Shown here piece after piece: positions 35,881 through 47,645 of a stretch of 64,000 nt of DNA. A program made the position numbers and the translations under genes. The stretch spans positions 310,001 through 374,000 of the forward strand of contig QRDG01001828.1 in assembly GCA_012064385.1 (NCBI GenBank). Reading direction: 5' to 3'. Under the pieces are notes generated by a model that had not been told where the DNA came from, did no database searches, and worked only from the letters and a program-made list of their open reading frames with translations. Source of the DNA: Puccinellia tenuiflora. Taxonomy: Eukaryota; Streptophyta; Magnoliopsida; Poales; Poaceae. Position 1 is the stretch's first letter. Every line of letters begins with the position of its first letter.

Positions 35881-37290
35881 GGCTATCGGATAACCTTAGC
35901 AATTCTTATTGCTTTGAAATCCAAGGACATTGATGTCATTCTTAGCATGATTGGTAATCCGATCACTAAGCTGAGTTTGACTGTGCTGCCAAGTCCGCTT
36001 GTTCAGGTGCATATCTTCGGTCGAAGAGTTAGGTTCATGCCGAAACTCTCAAGATCAAATCGTTTTGCTTTGAAAAGCAAGACTCTTTCGAACTCAATGA
36101 CATACGGTGGTTCGTGATATTCTAGTTGTCTTTCTAGAAGTATCGCTAGGTTGTCACCTGACCGTGATGTCAAGTTTGTGAGTAAGCTTAGTTCTTCGAA
36201 CCGCTTCTTTCTCCAAGAAACCGTGCTGGATACCCTTGAACTAGTTGGTTGAGCTTAAACAACAACTTGGAGAGTTGAAAGACAAAAGCTCTATCTGACT
36301 TGGTTCATTCTCAAAGGGATGTCTATTTTTTCTCGTGTTGAAGCAAGATAGTGTCTCCTTCATGGATCTGCTATCTTTCCAACCTTTGATTTGAGCTTGG
36401 GCTATCGTCAAATCATCTCAGAACCAAGGACTATCTTGATGTTGTTTTAATGTGGTGTTTCACTCGAGTATACCTTCATGTCCTTTGGTATGACCAATAC
36501 TTTCGCCTTGTTCATATGATATATGAGTCCATCTTCTTGAAGTATCATGATAAGGTTGTTGTTGAGCCCATCGATGACATTCTTATTATCTCCATGTTTG
36601 AAGAGATTCATATTGGACATATGGTGCTAGTGTTGGAAACTGGTAAGAACTAACCTTGTGTGATCACAGGGTATGTGTTCTTGATGCTGGAAGTGACTTT
36701 CTCTGGTTCATGTGCAATTGCTGAAAGATGTCGCCGTGAATCTGAGTGAAGTTCTCTTTGTTTCCTTGGGAATCATCTCAAGTTGGTCATGCATGTGCGA
36801 AGTAATCCTGAGATGGAAGGTTGTTACCTCCATTTCCTTGAAGGATCTTCTATGCACATTAAGCCACTGACTAATCTGCTCAAAGATGAGAAGAAGTTCT
36901 TGAACTTCATCGTCTTGTTTGATATTCCCCAACTAGGACTCGGTTGTGTTTCATTGCAAGAAGTTCATGATGGTTCAATTGCTTTCTCGTAGCTGTGACC
37001 ACATGCATCTCGCAATCTAGCTCTTGTTTGGAGCTTGACACTGAAGTCCATCTCTTGAGAATCTAGTGATCTTATTTCTCCGTTAACTATTTCAAACTCC
37101 CTGTTCAGACATGTTGAGTCTGAATTATCAATACACTTAACCAGATCTGAATCTCAAGCAGAAGCGATGGTTGGTGTTCCTCAAGAGTATGACATAGGCC
37201 TTTCTGTAACTCCGGCAAGATTGATGTTGTGGTTGACACACTTAGCCGGAAGGTCTATTACCATAATGTCTTGATTCAGTAAAAAACAAC
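35880..37290 (+). pseudogene. Tekay-2 protease-RT-RNase H remnants
   Basis: Fragments in changing frames follow the order of Gypsy pol. KSDIDVIL-like protease end appears near 35915 (seen as KSKDIDVIL). A VVRDI...VFLE segment matching the protease-RT linker is near 36110. EYTFMSFGMTN of the RT palm is near 36465. LGLGCVSLQEV of RNase H is near 36940-36975. DTLSRK at the RNase H end is near 37240. Spacing is shorter than in intact elements, so deletions occurred as well as frameshifts. No gag or full integrase is recognised, and 37290-38262 is too decayed to assign. Confidence 0.65.
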
Positions 37291-38243
37291 CACTCTCCAT
37301 GAGGGTTTGTGCGACTTATTTTAGAAGTTGTTCCTTATGGTTTCTTTTCAGTCTTGAAGTCCGACCTTCACTTGACGTCCAATTGGAGGCTACTAAAAAG
37401 CTTGATATTGGTATCTAGAACATCAAGGAGAACATTTGAGCGGAGTTTCTAAATGTCTCTTGACTGTTTTCCTTACCCTTCTTTTGTGGCCATAACTCTT
37501 TCAGGAGGATTTCCATTCCAGAAGTAACCTCTAGTAGGTCGCTGACTGGTGATCTTTCCTTTCCTTTTGTTTGAACTTGAAGTTCTAATCAACTCACACA
37601 TTGTGTGAATTCGTCAGTCACATCAGGGCCCCAGACTTTTACTTTGGCGACTAACGTGTTGTTATGCCAAAAGGTTGAAGTCTGGAAGAGTGTCCTTCCT
37701 CCCTATGGTGCCTCAAATCTCTATTGTCCATTCATCCTGGTGGTGTGAATGATCTCTGGCAAAGATTATGATAAATCAGGATGAGCCAAAAGATTCTTCC
37801 GCCTTCTGTAATCATGCCAAAAAGAGACTACGATTTTGAAGATCAAAGGTTCCTTTTGCAGCATGATTCAACTTCCTTCGACGGGTCACCCTTCTTCTTT
37901 TAAAAAGAGTGCCTCCTTATGGTATTAAGGCAATTAAACTCCTCGCTACCTTTGATGCTTCTTTTCTACTCAAGCATCGAACAATTGCCTACCAAGGTTG
38001 AACTTCTCTTTTCTTCTCTTACCTTGACGTGTCTCCTCTCTTCAACTCAAGGATTGTTATGAAATCTCCTTTCATGAGTTGACCGTGGGATACTCGATCT
38101 TCTTGAAGATCCATCTTTCCAGAGTGTTCCCTCTTTCCTTTATAGCCGATGGATGAAGATCTCGAAGTCATGATGCTACCAACAAATTTCTTCGAAAATA
38201 TTGTTGAAGACCGATGTAACCCCTTCCTCCTCTTTCTCGCTTT

Positions 38244-38262
38244 GAATCTCGGGACGAGATTC
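38244..38262. repeat. Palindrome upstream of the Tekay-2 polypurine tract
   Basis: GAATCTCG (38244-38251) and CGAGATTC (38255-38262) form an 8-bp stem with a GGA loop, 17 bases before the 3' LTR. Confidence 0.65.
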
Positions 38263-38264
38263 TT

Positions 38265-38279
38265 GTAAGGGGGGTAGAT
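38265..38279 (+). promoter_or_regulatory. Tekay-2 polypurine tract
   Basis: GTAAGGGGGGTAGAT lies immediately before the TGTAACATCCC start of the 3' LTR. Confidence 0.75.
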
Positions 38280-41200
38280 TGTAACATCCCATGTTTCTAT
38301 TATTGTGTAAAATAGTTAATCATGAGCATAGCATGCATTAATTCTTGCATTAAGAAATTTATGCTACTTTAAAATAAAAGGGAAACCCTAAAATGGTTAT
38401 TTCCCCTCCCTATTTTTAAATGTGGTAAAAAGTCCCCAAAAATCTTGCAATAATTTGTGGGGCCTCTTTATATTATTGTGGTCCAACATAAAAAGTTTCA
38501 TAATTTTTGGAGCTTCTCTAGTAGTATAACTAATTTCCTCAAAACCCAGGGGGTTTTCTACAAAATGCCTTTTCTTTTTCTTCTTTCTTCTTCTTTTTCC
38601 TTCTGGCCATGGACAGAGCTCCACCGCCGCCGATGCCGTGCCACCTCCTGCCTGTGCCCTTGCTTGAGGGGATAAGACCCCAGTGCCATCCGCATCTCCC
38701 TCTCCCTCCTCACTTGCCTCGCCCTCCTCCTCTTCCTTTCTCTCCCTCGCTCGAGAACGAGCTCGACCCGAAACCCTAGTCGACGGCTGCCGCGTCGCGC
38801 CGCCGCTCTGGGCCACCCCGAGCTCCTCCGTGAAGTCCCGAAGCTCCGCATCGACGCCATGATCCTCCTCACCGACTCGCGCTTGCCGGGACGCCCGGAG
38901 TCGGCCGAATCGAGCCGTTCCCCTTCGCTTCCGGCCGCTGCCGCCGCGGACGATTTCGTCGCCGTCCGGCCTCCTCCGCCTTCTCCGACCATTCCATCGA
39001 GCTCCTGGTGAGCAGGGGATCCTCCCCGTATCCTTTTCCCTCTCCCTCTCCCCTCCGGTCGCCGTCCACGCCGTGCTCCGCCCTCGGCCGCCGCTGGCCA
39101 AGGTCGCCGGAGTAACTCCGGTGACCAAATGGTCCGAGCGCCGCCACCCTCCGATTCATCTCTTCCTCGCGCGTCCAACGCGCGTGGTCGCGCTCCCTTG
39201 CGTGGCCGGAGTCGACCGGTCCGTCGCCGGCAGTGCCGTGCCCACCGTGGCTGATGTCAGCTGACGTCACCGTGGGGCCAGCCTGTCAGCGATTTAATCT
39301 TTATGGGAAATATTTTTGGAAATTAATAAAATTATGACATGTGGGTCCCCTCTGTCAGATATTTAACAATTTCAGAAATTCCAGAAAATGAATAAAATTG
39401 TAAATTCAATATCTTTATTTCTGTAATTCAGAAAAATATGAATAAAATATCAAAATTTGCAGAAAAATGAGATCTATCTATTTATGCAAAGATCATGCAT
39501 GATTGAACAACTTCAATTAAGAGTTGTTTAGAATAACAAAAATGCCACTTTATTCAATTATGGGGTTTCTCCGATTACTATTCTTCGGACTCCATTTAAA
39601 ATGAAATATCTTGTGTAGGTTCCTAAATTATTGTAATTGCAACTTGTCATGTCATCATTCTTGTATGCGCATTGCATCGATGCCATGTTGAATGTTTGTT
39701 GTCGTTTCTTGCCGGTGCTTCGTTTTTCTCCGATAGAACGAGTCCGAGTTCGAGAAATTCCGAAGTGAAGATCAGCACCATCAACGATGAATGCACGGAT
39801 ATTGACGACAAATGGCGAATACTTGATCATCAATGATCAAGTCAAGCAGAAGATCCCAACAGCTTTATATTTTCTGTTATCGCTCAATAAGGCAAGCACA
39901 ACCCCTTCTTCGATCTGCTCCCATATTTTCAAGTATTATCTCTGATAAGCATCATATCGGTTCCAAAGCTTTTGGTCGATAGGTAGAGTCAACCTATCTT
40001 GCATGTGCCCCTTGTCGCCTAGTACCTGTTTATCCATCCTAGCATGATTAGGGTTGCTTGTGTGTCGCCAGAGCCCTATATATGTTTATATGCTTAGCCA
40101 TGCTTAGTTATGATCTGATCCTTCATGTTGATGAATCAGAGCTGCGAATGAATCTAGCATGACAGGTTAACGAGGAAAGTGGTGTGAGCATGTTAATTTG
40201 ACTAAAAGGCTTGGACAATGAGGCCACGGTGGGATGTGGTGGGTTGTCTTGTTCTTGCCGCCCTAGGACCTCTTGTGCTTATCGCTTGAACCAAGACTAA
40301 GAGTACGACACACGGGGCCTAGGTGAAGCCCCTCGGCTGTTACTTGTTTAGGTGTGCCCGTAGGACACGTAGTTTGCCGTGTTCCATTTGCAGAAAGGTG
40401 AACAACGTTTTGAGAGAAAAGATAGGTCGTGTCTGGGGACAAGTGAAGGACGAACTGATCTTGGTCCCCACGCACAGAAATAGGGACCGTCAGGAGGTGG
40501 CCATCTCTTGTTAATGGCGGAATGGCCCTATTTGGGTTGGCTTATGGGCACATCTAGGCAAGCTAAGAGTCGTGGTCGACCCCCATCTGCCGGCATTCCC
40601 CGGAAGAGTGCTAATCATGTGGCACCAGGAGTCGGTCGGCACGTGTGGACCAAATTGTACACCCCTGCAGGGATAAATCTATTCGAATAGCCGTGTCCAC
40701 GGTTAAGGACGACTTGGGTCTTGCTGTTTGATCATAGATGACAACTTGAACATATTCGTAAAACTTGATAAACAAAGTGTGCGGGTTGCTTCCTCGAGGG
40801 AGAGTCGAGGGAGTGACCCTAGTAGAGCAAGTTCAGCTGTTGATGATTCTGGTGGTTTCCAAAGATGATCGAAGGAGATAAAAGTGTTCTCTTATCCCTT
40901 TTACAAAACTTCTGAGTAGACGGACTTCTACTTCGCCTCCCTCTATTGAAAAGTTGGCTTTACGCAAAATTAGCCCACAAACATCTTCTAACTTATGCAT
41001 TACCGTAACGGGTTAAAGTCTTGCTGAGCTCTGTACTCAGGCCTGCCGCTACCTTATTTTTGACAGAGATGAAGATACCATTGATGGAGATTTATGCATG
41101 GACATCGACGAGTAGTTTGGGGTTCCCAGGTAGCAGCCTGGAATCTGTAGTGTGGGACGTCACCGTTGCTTATTTCTGGCCTCTTAGGCCTTTTGTTAAT

Positions 41201-41803
41201 CTTGTTGAATAGCAACATAATTTGCCTTCCGTTGTATGATGTAATGTTGGGTCGTGTGACCTCTGCGTGTATTTTGCTATCTTACTCTAATAAGAGTTGT
41301 ATATTTGCTTCTTATCGTAGAGTCACTGCCCTGTACCGGTTGTTACAACCTCTCCCGTGCATGATGCGTGTATGGATATAAAGTGCACGGTTGAGAGGAA
41401 AGGTTCTTGGGCTCTTTGTTATGCAGTTTTGGCTATGCCCGTGTTATGGCTTAGCCGAGGGGTTGTGGTGCCGATGATCCATTCCGAGCACGCCTGCCGA
41501 TGTTTACTCGGCCTGGGAGTGGTAAACCCAGTAACCCTCGGCTACGTAGCATGACCAGTGACACATAGCATTTCTGTATAACCCTGAGGCCGAGTCCGAC
41601 AGCTTAACAAGGTCCTACGATTCTTTGTTATGCCTTCGTGGTTATGATTAGTTATGGTAGTCTTCCGAGGGGTTTTGTGTGACCGGTGTTCCCGGCACGC
41701 CTGCAGTGAAATGCTGCCTGGGATTGGTACCCCAGTAACTCTCGGCTATCATGCCTAATAGCACATAACACTTATGTATAGCTCTGAATCTGGGGTCGCT
41801 ACA
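38280..41803 (+). repeat. Tekay-2 3' LTR (3524 bp)
   Basis: It is collinear with the 5' LTR. Roughly 40160-40760 and 41105-41580 read as nearly identical to the other copy by eye. Confidence 0.9.
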
Positions 41804-42484
41804 CGCGGGTGGTCCCGCGGGTGCTGTCATGTACACCTGCATGGGGAGGATGCGTGGAACTTCCTCCAGATCCGAGTCTTCTCCAAAGACGGACTCGAAG
41901 TTTACTTGATTTCCGTCGGCGAAGTCCGAAGGGTTCGATGACGGAGTCGATGAAGCATAGGGCACGACTGCCCATTCAGTCGTGCGCGCGAAAGATTGCG
42001 TAGTCGCAGTCGAGAACGACGCGATCTCCTTGAGCGGATTGCCTAAAAGCTCGTCGGAGGAGGACACGGCGAAGGCCGATGCAGCCGATGACGGGGCGGA
42101 TTCTACCGCGGCAGTCGATGAAGTAGCGGGTGCTGTTGCCGCAGGGTGCGGTGCGTCCGTGAGGCGGAGAGTGCTCCACTTGTTGACGAAGAAACGTAGT
42201 TCTCCAAAGCTTACATCCACGCCTACGTGTAGATCTGCGGAGGCCGGCCGCGTGACCGGCGAGTGTGGGCTGAATCCCAGGGAGCCGAAGAAGATCGGCG
42301 ATTGCAGATCTGGCGAGTCGCCGATTGTCGATGATGACGCTGCTGAATCCGTAGATCCAACACCAGTCTTTCCCACAGACGCCACCAATTGACGTGGGGT
42401 TACCACGCCAAATCCCTCGGAGGTCATCCTTGGGTTTAAAGAAGAGGAGAAGATGGTGGTGCTGGTGAATCCGTCGGCTGACAA
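41804..42484 (-). pseudogene. Tat gag N-terminus, start inside the LTR
   Basis: The frame has its only upstream Met at 42484-42482, inside the 5' LTR. It reads through the LTR end and primer-binding site into an Ala/Ser-rich N-terminal region with FFVNKWSTLRLTDAPHP. It is cut by Tekay-2 and continues at 31033. There is no later Met until MQVYMTAPAG near the junction, so translation from the LTR, a spliced leader or a mutated start are all possible. The first residues beyond the LTR boundary show no known domain. Confidence 0.6.
42372..42389 (-). promoter_or_regulatory. Putative Tat primer-binding site
   Basis: Next to the 5' LTR the minus strand reads ATTGGTGGCGTCTGTGGG. The position and TGG start fit a primer site. 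I do not assign the tRNA. Confidence 0.5.
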
Positions 42485-42850
42485 GCAAGATTTACCCAGG
42501 TTCAGGCCCCCGAAGGTAAAAGCCCTACGTCCTGCTTGTCTGGTATTGATTGATGAGATTACAGTAGAGCTACAATGGCGAGATCGAGAGATGCGATCTC
42601 GCTAGGGTTCTGGTGGCTAGTTTTTGCGTGTCCCTAGCCGGTAGCCCTCCCAACCCTTAAATAGTCAGCCTGGGTCCCGGGAATCCTCTACCGACTAGGG
42701 TTACATCTCATAACCGACCTTGGTTCTGTCTAGTCTTTGGCTTGTTTCCTTCGGTATGGGCCTTCCTTCCAGCCTTGTTCCGCAGGCCACGATGATGTTT
42801 GAACACCGGGTAGCCAAACCGTGGGGCACCCGGAGGGTACACCCACGTCA
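42390..42850 (-). repeat. Tat element 5' LTR (461 bp)
   Basis: Same length and ends as the copy at 8605-9065, with 7 substitutions and no indel between them. TATTTAA on the minus strand lies at 42663-42657. Confidence 0.93.
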
Positions 42851-42855
42851 TCGGT

Positions 42856-45327
42856 CATGGAAAATTCATTGGCGAGAGAAGAAATGATGTGCTGTAAGAA
42901 GGTTTTAGAAGAGGCAGTGAGGACTATATCATCTTCATAGATGAGAAGATAAGCAGTATGTGTAGAGGAATGGAAAATAAAAAGGGAAGAATCACATTTA
43001 GAAGGTGAAAAACCAATGGTTTGAATAAAGGTGGCAAATCGCTAGAACCAGGCACGTGGAGCTTGCTTGAGACCATATTTAGATTTGTGAAGAAGACAAA
43101 CAAGATCAGGAGAAGAAGGATGTTCAAAGCCAGAAGGTTGTTGACAATAGACGGCATTAAGTGTGCCATGAAGAAAAGCATTTTTGACATCGAGTTGATG
43201 AATAGGCCAGGAAGAAGAAACAGCAAGACTGAGAACAACTCGAATAGTGCTTGGTTTAACAACTGGAGAGAAAGTCTCATCATAATCAATCCCAGGCTGT
43301 TGAGAAAAACCCCGACAGACCCAACGAGCCTTGTAACGTGCAAGAGAGCCATCAGAATGAAATTTGTGTCGAAAAATCCACTTGCCGGAGACGACATTGG
43401 CACCTGGTGGTTTAGGAACTAGAGACCATGTATTGTTTTGAAGAAGAGCATCGAATTCGTCGCGCATGGCAGAGTGCCATAAGGGGTCTAGAAGGGCTCG
43501 CTTGTAAGAAGTAGGGATGGGAGATATATTTGTAGTGGCGGATAGGTTAAGACGACGTTGAGGGATATGGAAACCATGCTTGCCACGAGTGCACATAACA
43601 TGATCATTGTCCGGAATAGGAGCAGGAACAGCATTAGGAGGAATAGGTCTAGGAGATGCTGAGGAAGAAGTGATGTTGGCATCGGTTGCAGATGAGGGGG
43701 AGAGGGAAGCTACAGGAATAATAGGAGAGGCTGTTGCGGCAGGGGAATCAATGTTTTGGGCTGTCACGGGAGTGTTTTCAGCGTGTTGGTCTGCTGCGGC
43801 AGAATTTTCTGTCGCGGCAGGGTTTTGAGTGGTTGGGGCTGCCGCGGCAGAGTTTTCAACAGGATTTTCTGCCGCGACAGGTATGATGGTTGTGGTGAGA
43901 GAGTTTAGAGAAGTTGGTTTGGGCGAGGCTGGGGATGAATGAGATGGGGTGACAGTAGCATAGGGGAAAGTATGTTCATCGAATGTGACATGGCGAGAAA
44001 TAATAACACGACCGGAGGAGGGATCGAAGCATCGGTGGCCTTTGTGATCGTCAGAAGCACCAAGATAAACACAAGGGAGAGATCGTGGCTCAAGCTTATG
44101 GTAGGTGGTGGAGGTGATGTTTGGAAAACATAGGCAACCGAAAACACAAAGAGAGGAATAATCAGGGTGATCTAAGAAAAGAGATTGGAAATGTGTGTAT
44201 AGGGGACACGTTTTAGTAGGCCTAATATTTAATAGAAAGGTGGCGGTGCGAAGGGCTTCCACCAAAAAACGAGGAGGGAGAGAGGCTTGAAGAAGCAAGG
44301 TGCATAGGATGTCATTGATGGAGCGTAGTGATCGTTCAGCTTTGCCATTTTGGGGAGAAGTATATGGGAAAGAAAAACGGAGAAGAATTCCTTGAGAAAG
44401 AAAGAAATTGCGGTTGTTATTGTTGTCAAACTCACGTCCATTGTCACATTGGATAAATCGGATTGGTAGACCGAAGTGGGTAAGAACATATTGGCAAAAA
44501 TTAAGAAAAAATTTATGAACATCAGACTTGGCACGGAGAGGAAAGGTCCAAATATAATGGGAGTAATCATCGAGAATCACAAGATAGTACTTGAAGCCGG
44601 ATACAGTAGGGATGGGAGAGGTCCATAAATCACAATGTAGTAATTCAAACGGAAAAGAGCTAACAGTGGCAGATGTGCCAAAAGGTAATCTAACATGTTT
44701 ACCGCATTGACAGGCATTACAAAGAGAAGAATTGTGAGTGGGAGGAGCACTAGGGATACAAAATTCCTGAAGTAGAGATGACAGGGTGTTTTTATTAGGG
44801 TGGCCTAGACGTTGATGCCATATGGTGACGGAGGCGATCATGGCGTGAAGGGTAGAGGTGGGCGCTCCATGTAGCGGATATAGATCCCCCGGGCTATTGT
44901 ACCGAGCGGGAACCTTCCGCGTGTTCAGATCCTTCACATATAGACCAAAGGGGTCAAATTCAAGAGAGACATGATTGTCAATGGTAAATTGTCTGACATA
45001 TATGAGATTTTTAATTAAGGAAGGAACAATTAGCATATTGCGTAAGAGAAAATTTGATTGGTTATGAGGGATGTAGGAGTGGCCGGCACATGTGATAGGG
45101 ATAGAGGATCCGTCACCAATGGTAATGGAGGAAAATTTTGATGTTGAGAGAGTTGACAGAATATTCATATTTGAAGACATATGAGAGGATGCACCAGAAT
45201 TAAAGATCCAATCCGTACCTTGGTTGTTGAGGGTGAAGTTGTTCATGGCGGCAATGAAGGCCGCCTGGTCCCAGCTTGGCGGAGTGGTTGTTGATGGCGG
45301 TGCAGGCAAGGCCAGGGGTGTAGTCAT
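42856..45327 (-). pseudogene. Copia pol: protease, integrase, RT
   Basis: A 761-codon block (45327-43042) contains the protease site, gag-pre-integrase (WHQRLGHPNKNTL), the integrase core with DLWTSPI, IQCDNGREFDN and SPQNGKAERSLR, and the RT start (GKWIFRHKFHSDGSLARYKARWV, YGLKQAPRAW). A TAG at 43044-43042 follows AWF. The frame then continues to the Tat junction through YEDDIVL. Three defects hit catalytic or coding integrity. The protease Asp is Asn (NSGASSHM, codon 45201-45199). The RT box is YEDD instead of YVDD (42939-42928). The TAG truncates RT. Integrase motifs look complete. Confidence 0.88.
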
Positions 45328-45693
45328 GTACTGAGGAGCTGGTGCAGCGTAGCTTGGAGGAGCATATGTCGCGGAGTTTTAGCCGTACATAGGAGCTGGT
45401 GGAGCATAGCTCGGTGGAACTTATCCTGGCGTGAGCGCGGTGTAGACTTGAGAAGGAGGTCGTGTGCCTAGAAGACCTGGTGAGCCGGTGGACGAGTGAA
45501 GGCCAGGACTCCACGCACCGGAGTAGGCTGGAGGGGTGCCGTAGGGAGAAGGAGAAGTCCACGACATGGTCCACGCTTGAACGAGACCAGTCCAAGGGTC
45601 ATGTTGGGGGCGCCAGGTTGGTAGAGGAGTGGCCGCAATCTGCGTGTTTGTCGGTGCCAGATTCGGTGGTGGCGGAGGAGCAGCAGGTCGAGA

Positions 45694-46060
45694 CTACGAT
45701 GGACGGTACACCGGATTCTTGCCGTGGTTTGGACTTGGACGCCATCCTGGAGGTGGTTGCGCGGCAGATGGAGCCGCTGCAGGTGCGGGTAGAGGAGCGG
45801 GCGCCCGGACGGTGGTGTGAAAAACCTGAGGAGGACGGGTGGCCTTCCGTGCTTGGTTCATCGCCTCGAGCTGCAAGATGGAGCGTACTTCGGCGAAGGT
45901 TGGAGGTGGCCGCATCATAGGTATGAAAGCGACCTGCTTCTCAAATTGTTCTCCAAGGCCAACAAGAAGAGCGTTGATGAGGGTGCGGTCCTCCACGTGG
46001 TCGCCAAGCTCGTGTAGTTCGTATCCAATGGCCTTGATCCGTTGATAGAGCTTGCTGCTG
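45694..46060 (-). pseudogene. Copia gag, C-terminal part
   Basis: The frame contains LYQRIKAIGYELHELGD followed by LINALLVGLGEQFEKQV and a Pro/Ala-rich tail. This is the second half of the Copia gag (UBN2/gag-polypeptide type). It connects to 47646 across the 1.6-kb insertion. The interval 45328-45693, between gag and the pol block, is Pro/Tyr/Gly-rich by translation, with at least one stop. Confidence 0.7.
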
Positions 46061-47645
46061 TATTAAAATAAGTTGGGTGGTGCCCCAAGCGAAGGCGGAA
46101 TTGCAGCTAGTAGCAGTTTTCCCTCGTTTAACGAACCGAGGTTTATCGAACCAGTAGGACTTTGAAATCAACAACGAGGTGAATGTTGAAGATCTCTGGC
46201 GCTTGACCTTCAACAGACGTGGACCTGCACACACTCAACCAAAATACTTTGCCCCCAACGGCGGAAAGGTTGTCAATCTTTCCGGTCTCGCAGAAAACAA
46301 ATCGGTTAATTGTATGATGAAATATGAAAAGTGACCAGAGGAGTAATGATGATTAAAATCAAGTAAATGAGGTTGTAAACAATGTAAAAAGATGGACCGG
46401 GGGCCATGGGTTCACTAGTGGAGTCTCTCAAGTAAATAAAATATGCATGTGATGGTTGAACGAATTACAGCTAGGCAATTGACAAGATCATGACACAAAC
46501 CCAATTTAGCTATGACAAAAAGGACATGATAATATTTATGGAGGCATCATGACAAGGAACAAAGACCGTTGAGTCCAACTGTGTCTTTGTCTAAAAAGTC
46601 CACCGTGGGATCGCTATCCAGCCTGTCACCCAACGGTATTAAGTTGCAAGCAACAGACAATTGCATTAAGTAAAGTGCATGAAGTAAACAATACTAATAT
46701 CAAAAGAGACATTAACACCGCTGTTTTACCCTTAGTAGCAACAGCAGACCCTCACCCTTAGACGTTTCTGTCACTCGTGCCCAGGAACAAAAGGGGGCAT
46801 GAACCCACTATCTAGCATAAATACCCTCTCTTGGAGATACACACAATCACTTGGCCAAAGTAACTACGCACATCGGAGAGCATGCAAGAACATAAATTAC
46901 TCATATAAGAATCATGCACAATATGAACATAACTTCATAATCCATCGGATCCCAGCAAACACATCACATAGCATTACAATAATCGATCTTGATCATGTTA
47001 GGCAGCTCACAAGATCATAAGACATGAAGCACAAGAGAGAGAGACTACCAACTAGCTACTGTCATGGACCCGTAGTCCAAGGTGAGACTACTCACAAATC
47101 ATCCCGGAGGAAGGCATGACGATGAAGAGCCCTCCGGGATCGATCTCCCCTCCGGCAGAGTGCCGGGATCAGCTTCAGATTGGACCCCGAACTAGGGTTT
47201 TCGGTGACGGCGCGTCGGGGTCGAGTTTCTAGAAAATAATGGCCGCCTCGACGTTTTTAGGTCAATTGTGATTTTATAGGCATCGGAGGGGGCCGAGGAG
47301 GTGCCCCACGGGCAGGGGCGGGCCCCACCCGCGGGTCCACCTTGGGCCGCGGCAGGGGGGCGTGTCTGCCCTGTGGGTCGCCTCCGAGGCTGCCCTTCGG
47401 ACTCCGTCTTTGTCTTGGCGTAAAAATAATCCCCGTAAATTTTGGTCCAATTCCGAGAATATTTTCAGAAGTAAATTTCTGAAACAAAAAGACAGCAAAA
47501 ACAGGGAACTGGCACTTGGCATCTTGTCAATAGGTTAGTCCGACAAAATGCATAAAAATGATATAAATGACAGTAAAAACATGTGACAATATCACAAAAC
47601 TAGTATGGAATACTCAAAAATTATAGATACGTTTGAGACGTATCA
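46061..47645 (-). mobile_element. 1.6-kb insertion in Copia gag, family not assigned
   Basis: The insertion splits a continuous gag frame. On the minus strand it starts TGATACGTCTC and contains GATACGT/ACGTATC, a 7-bp inverted repeat near its end. It has a GC-rich middle (47150-47400), many AT-rich short frames and no coding domain. The start phrase is very common in Triticeae repeats as I remember them. A target duplication is not evident, so one end may be truncated. Confidence 0.55.

Larger units (their letters stand above)
31034..41803 (+). mobile_element. Tekay-2: Ty3/Gypsy element with 3.5-kb LTRs and decayed pol
   Basis: The element starts TGTAACATCCC and ends GGGTCGCTACA, with CGCGG on both sides (31029-31033 and 41804-41808). 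The LTRs are 3515 and 3524 bp, with a 3731-bp internal region. A tRNA-Met primer site and polypurine tract are in place. Remnants of protease, RT and RNase H in canonical Gypsy order are visible but heavily frameshifted. It interrupts the Tat gag. Confidence 0.88.
8605..42850 (-). mobile_element. Tat-type Ty3/Gypsy retrotransposon with two nested insertions
   Basis: Two 461-bp LTRs with TGACGTGG...CCACGTCA ends flank the element, and TCGGT occurs on both outer sides (8600-8604 and 42851-42855). Gag and pol run on the minus strand from right to left. A second RNase H after the RT/RNase H block, and an antisense extra gene between integrase and the 3' LTR, are features of the Tat lineage (Grande, RIRE2, Retand relatives). 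The 34.2-kb span includes Tekay-1 and Tekay-2, so the element itself is about 13.1 kb. The two LTRs differ at 7 of 461 positions by my count. Gag, RT and integrase are broken, so it is not autonomous. Confidence 0.9.
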
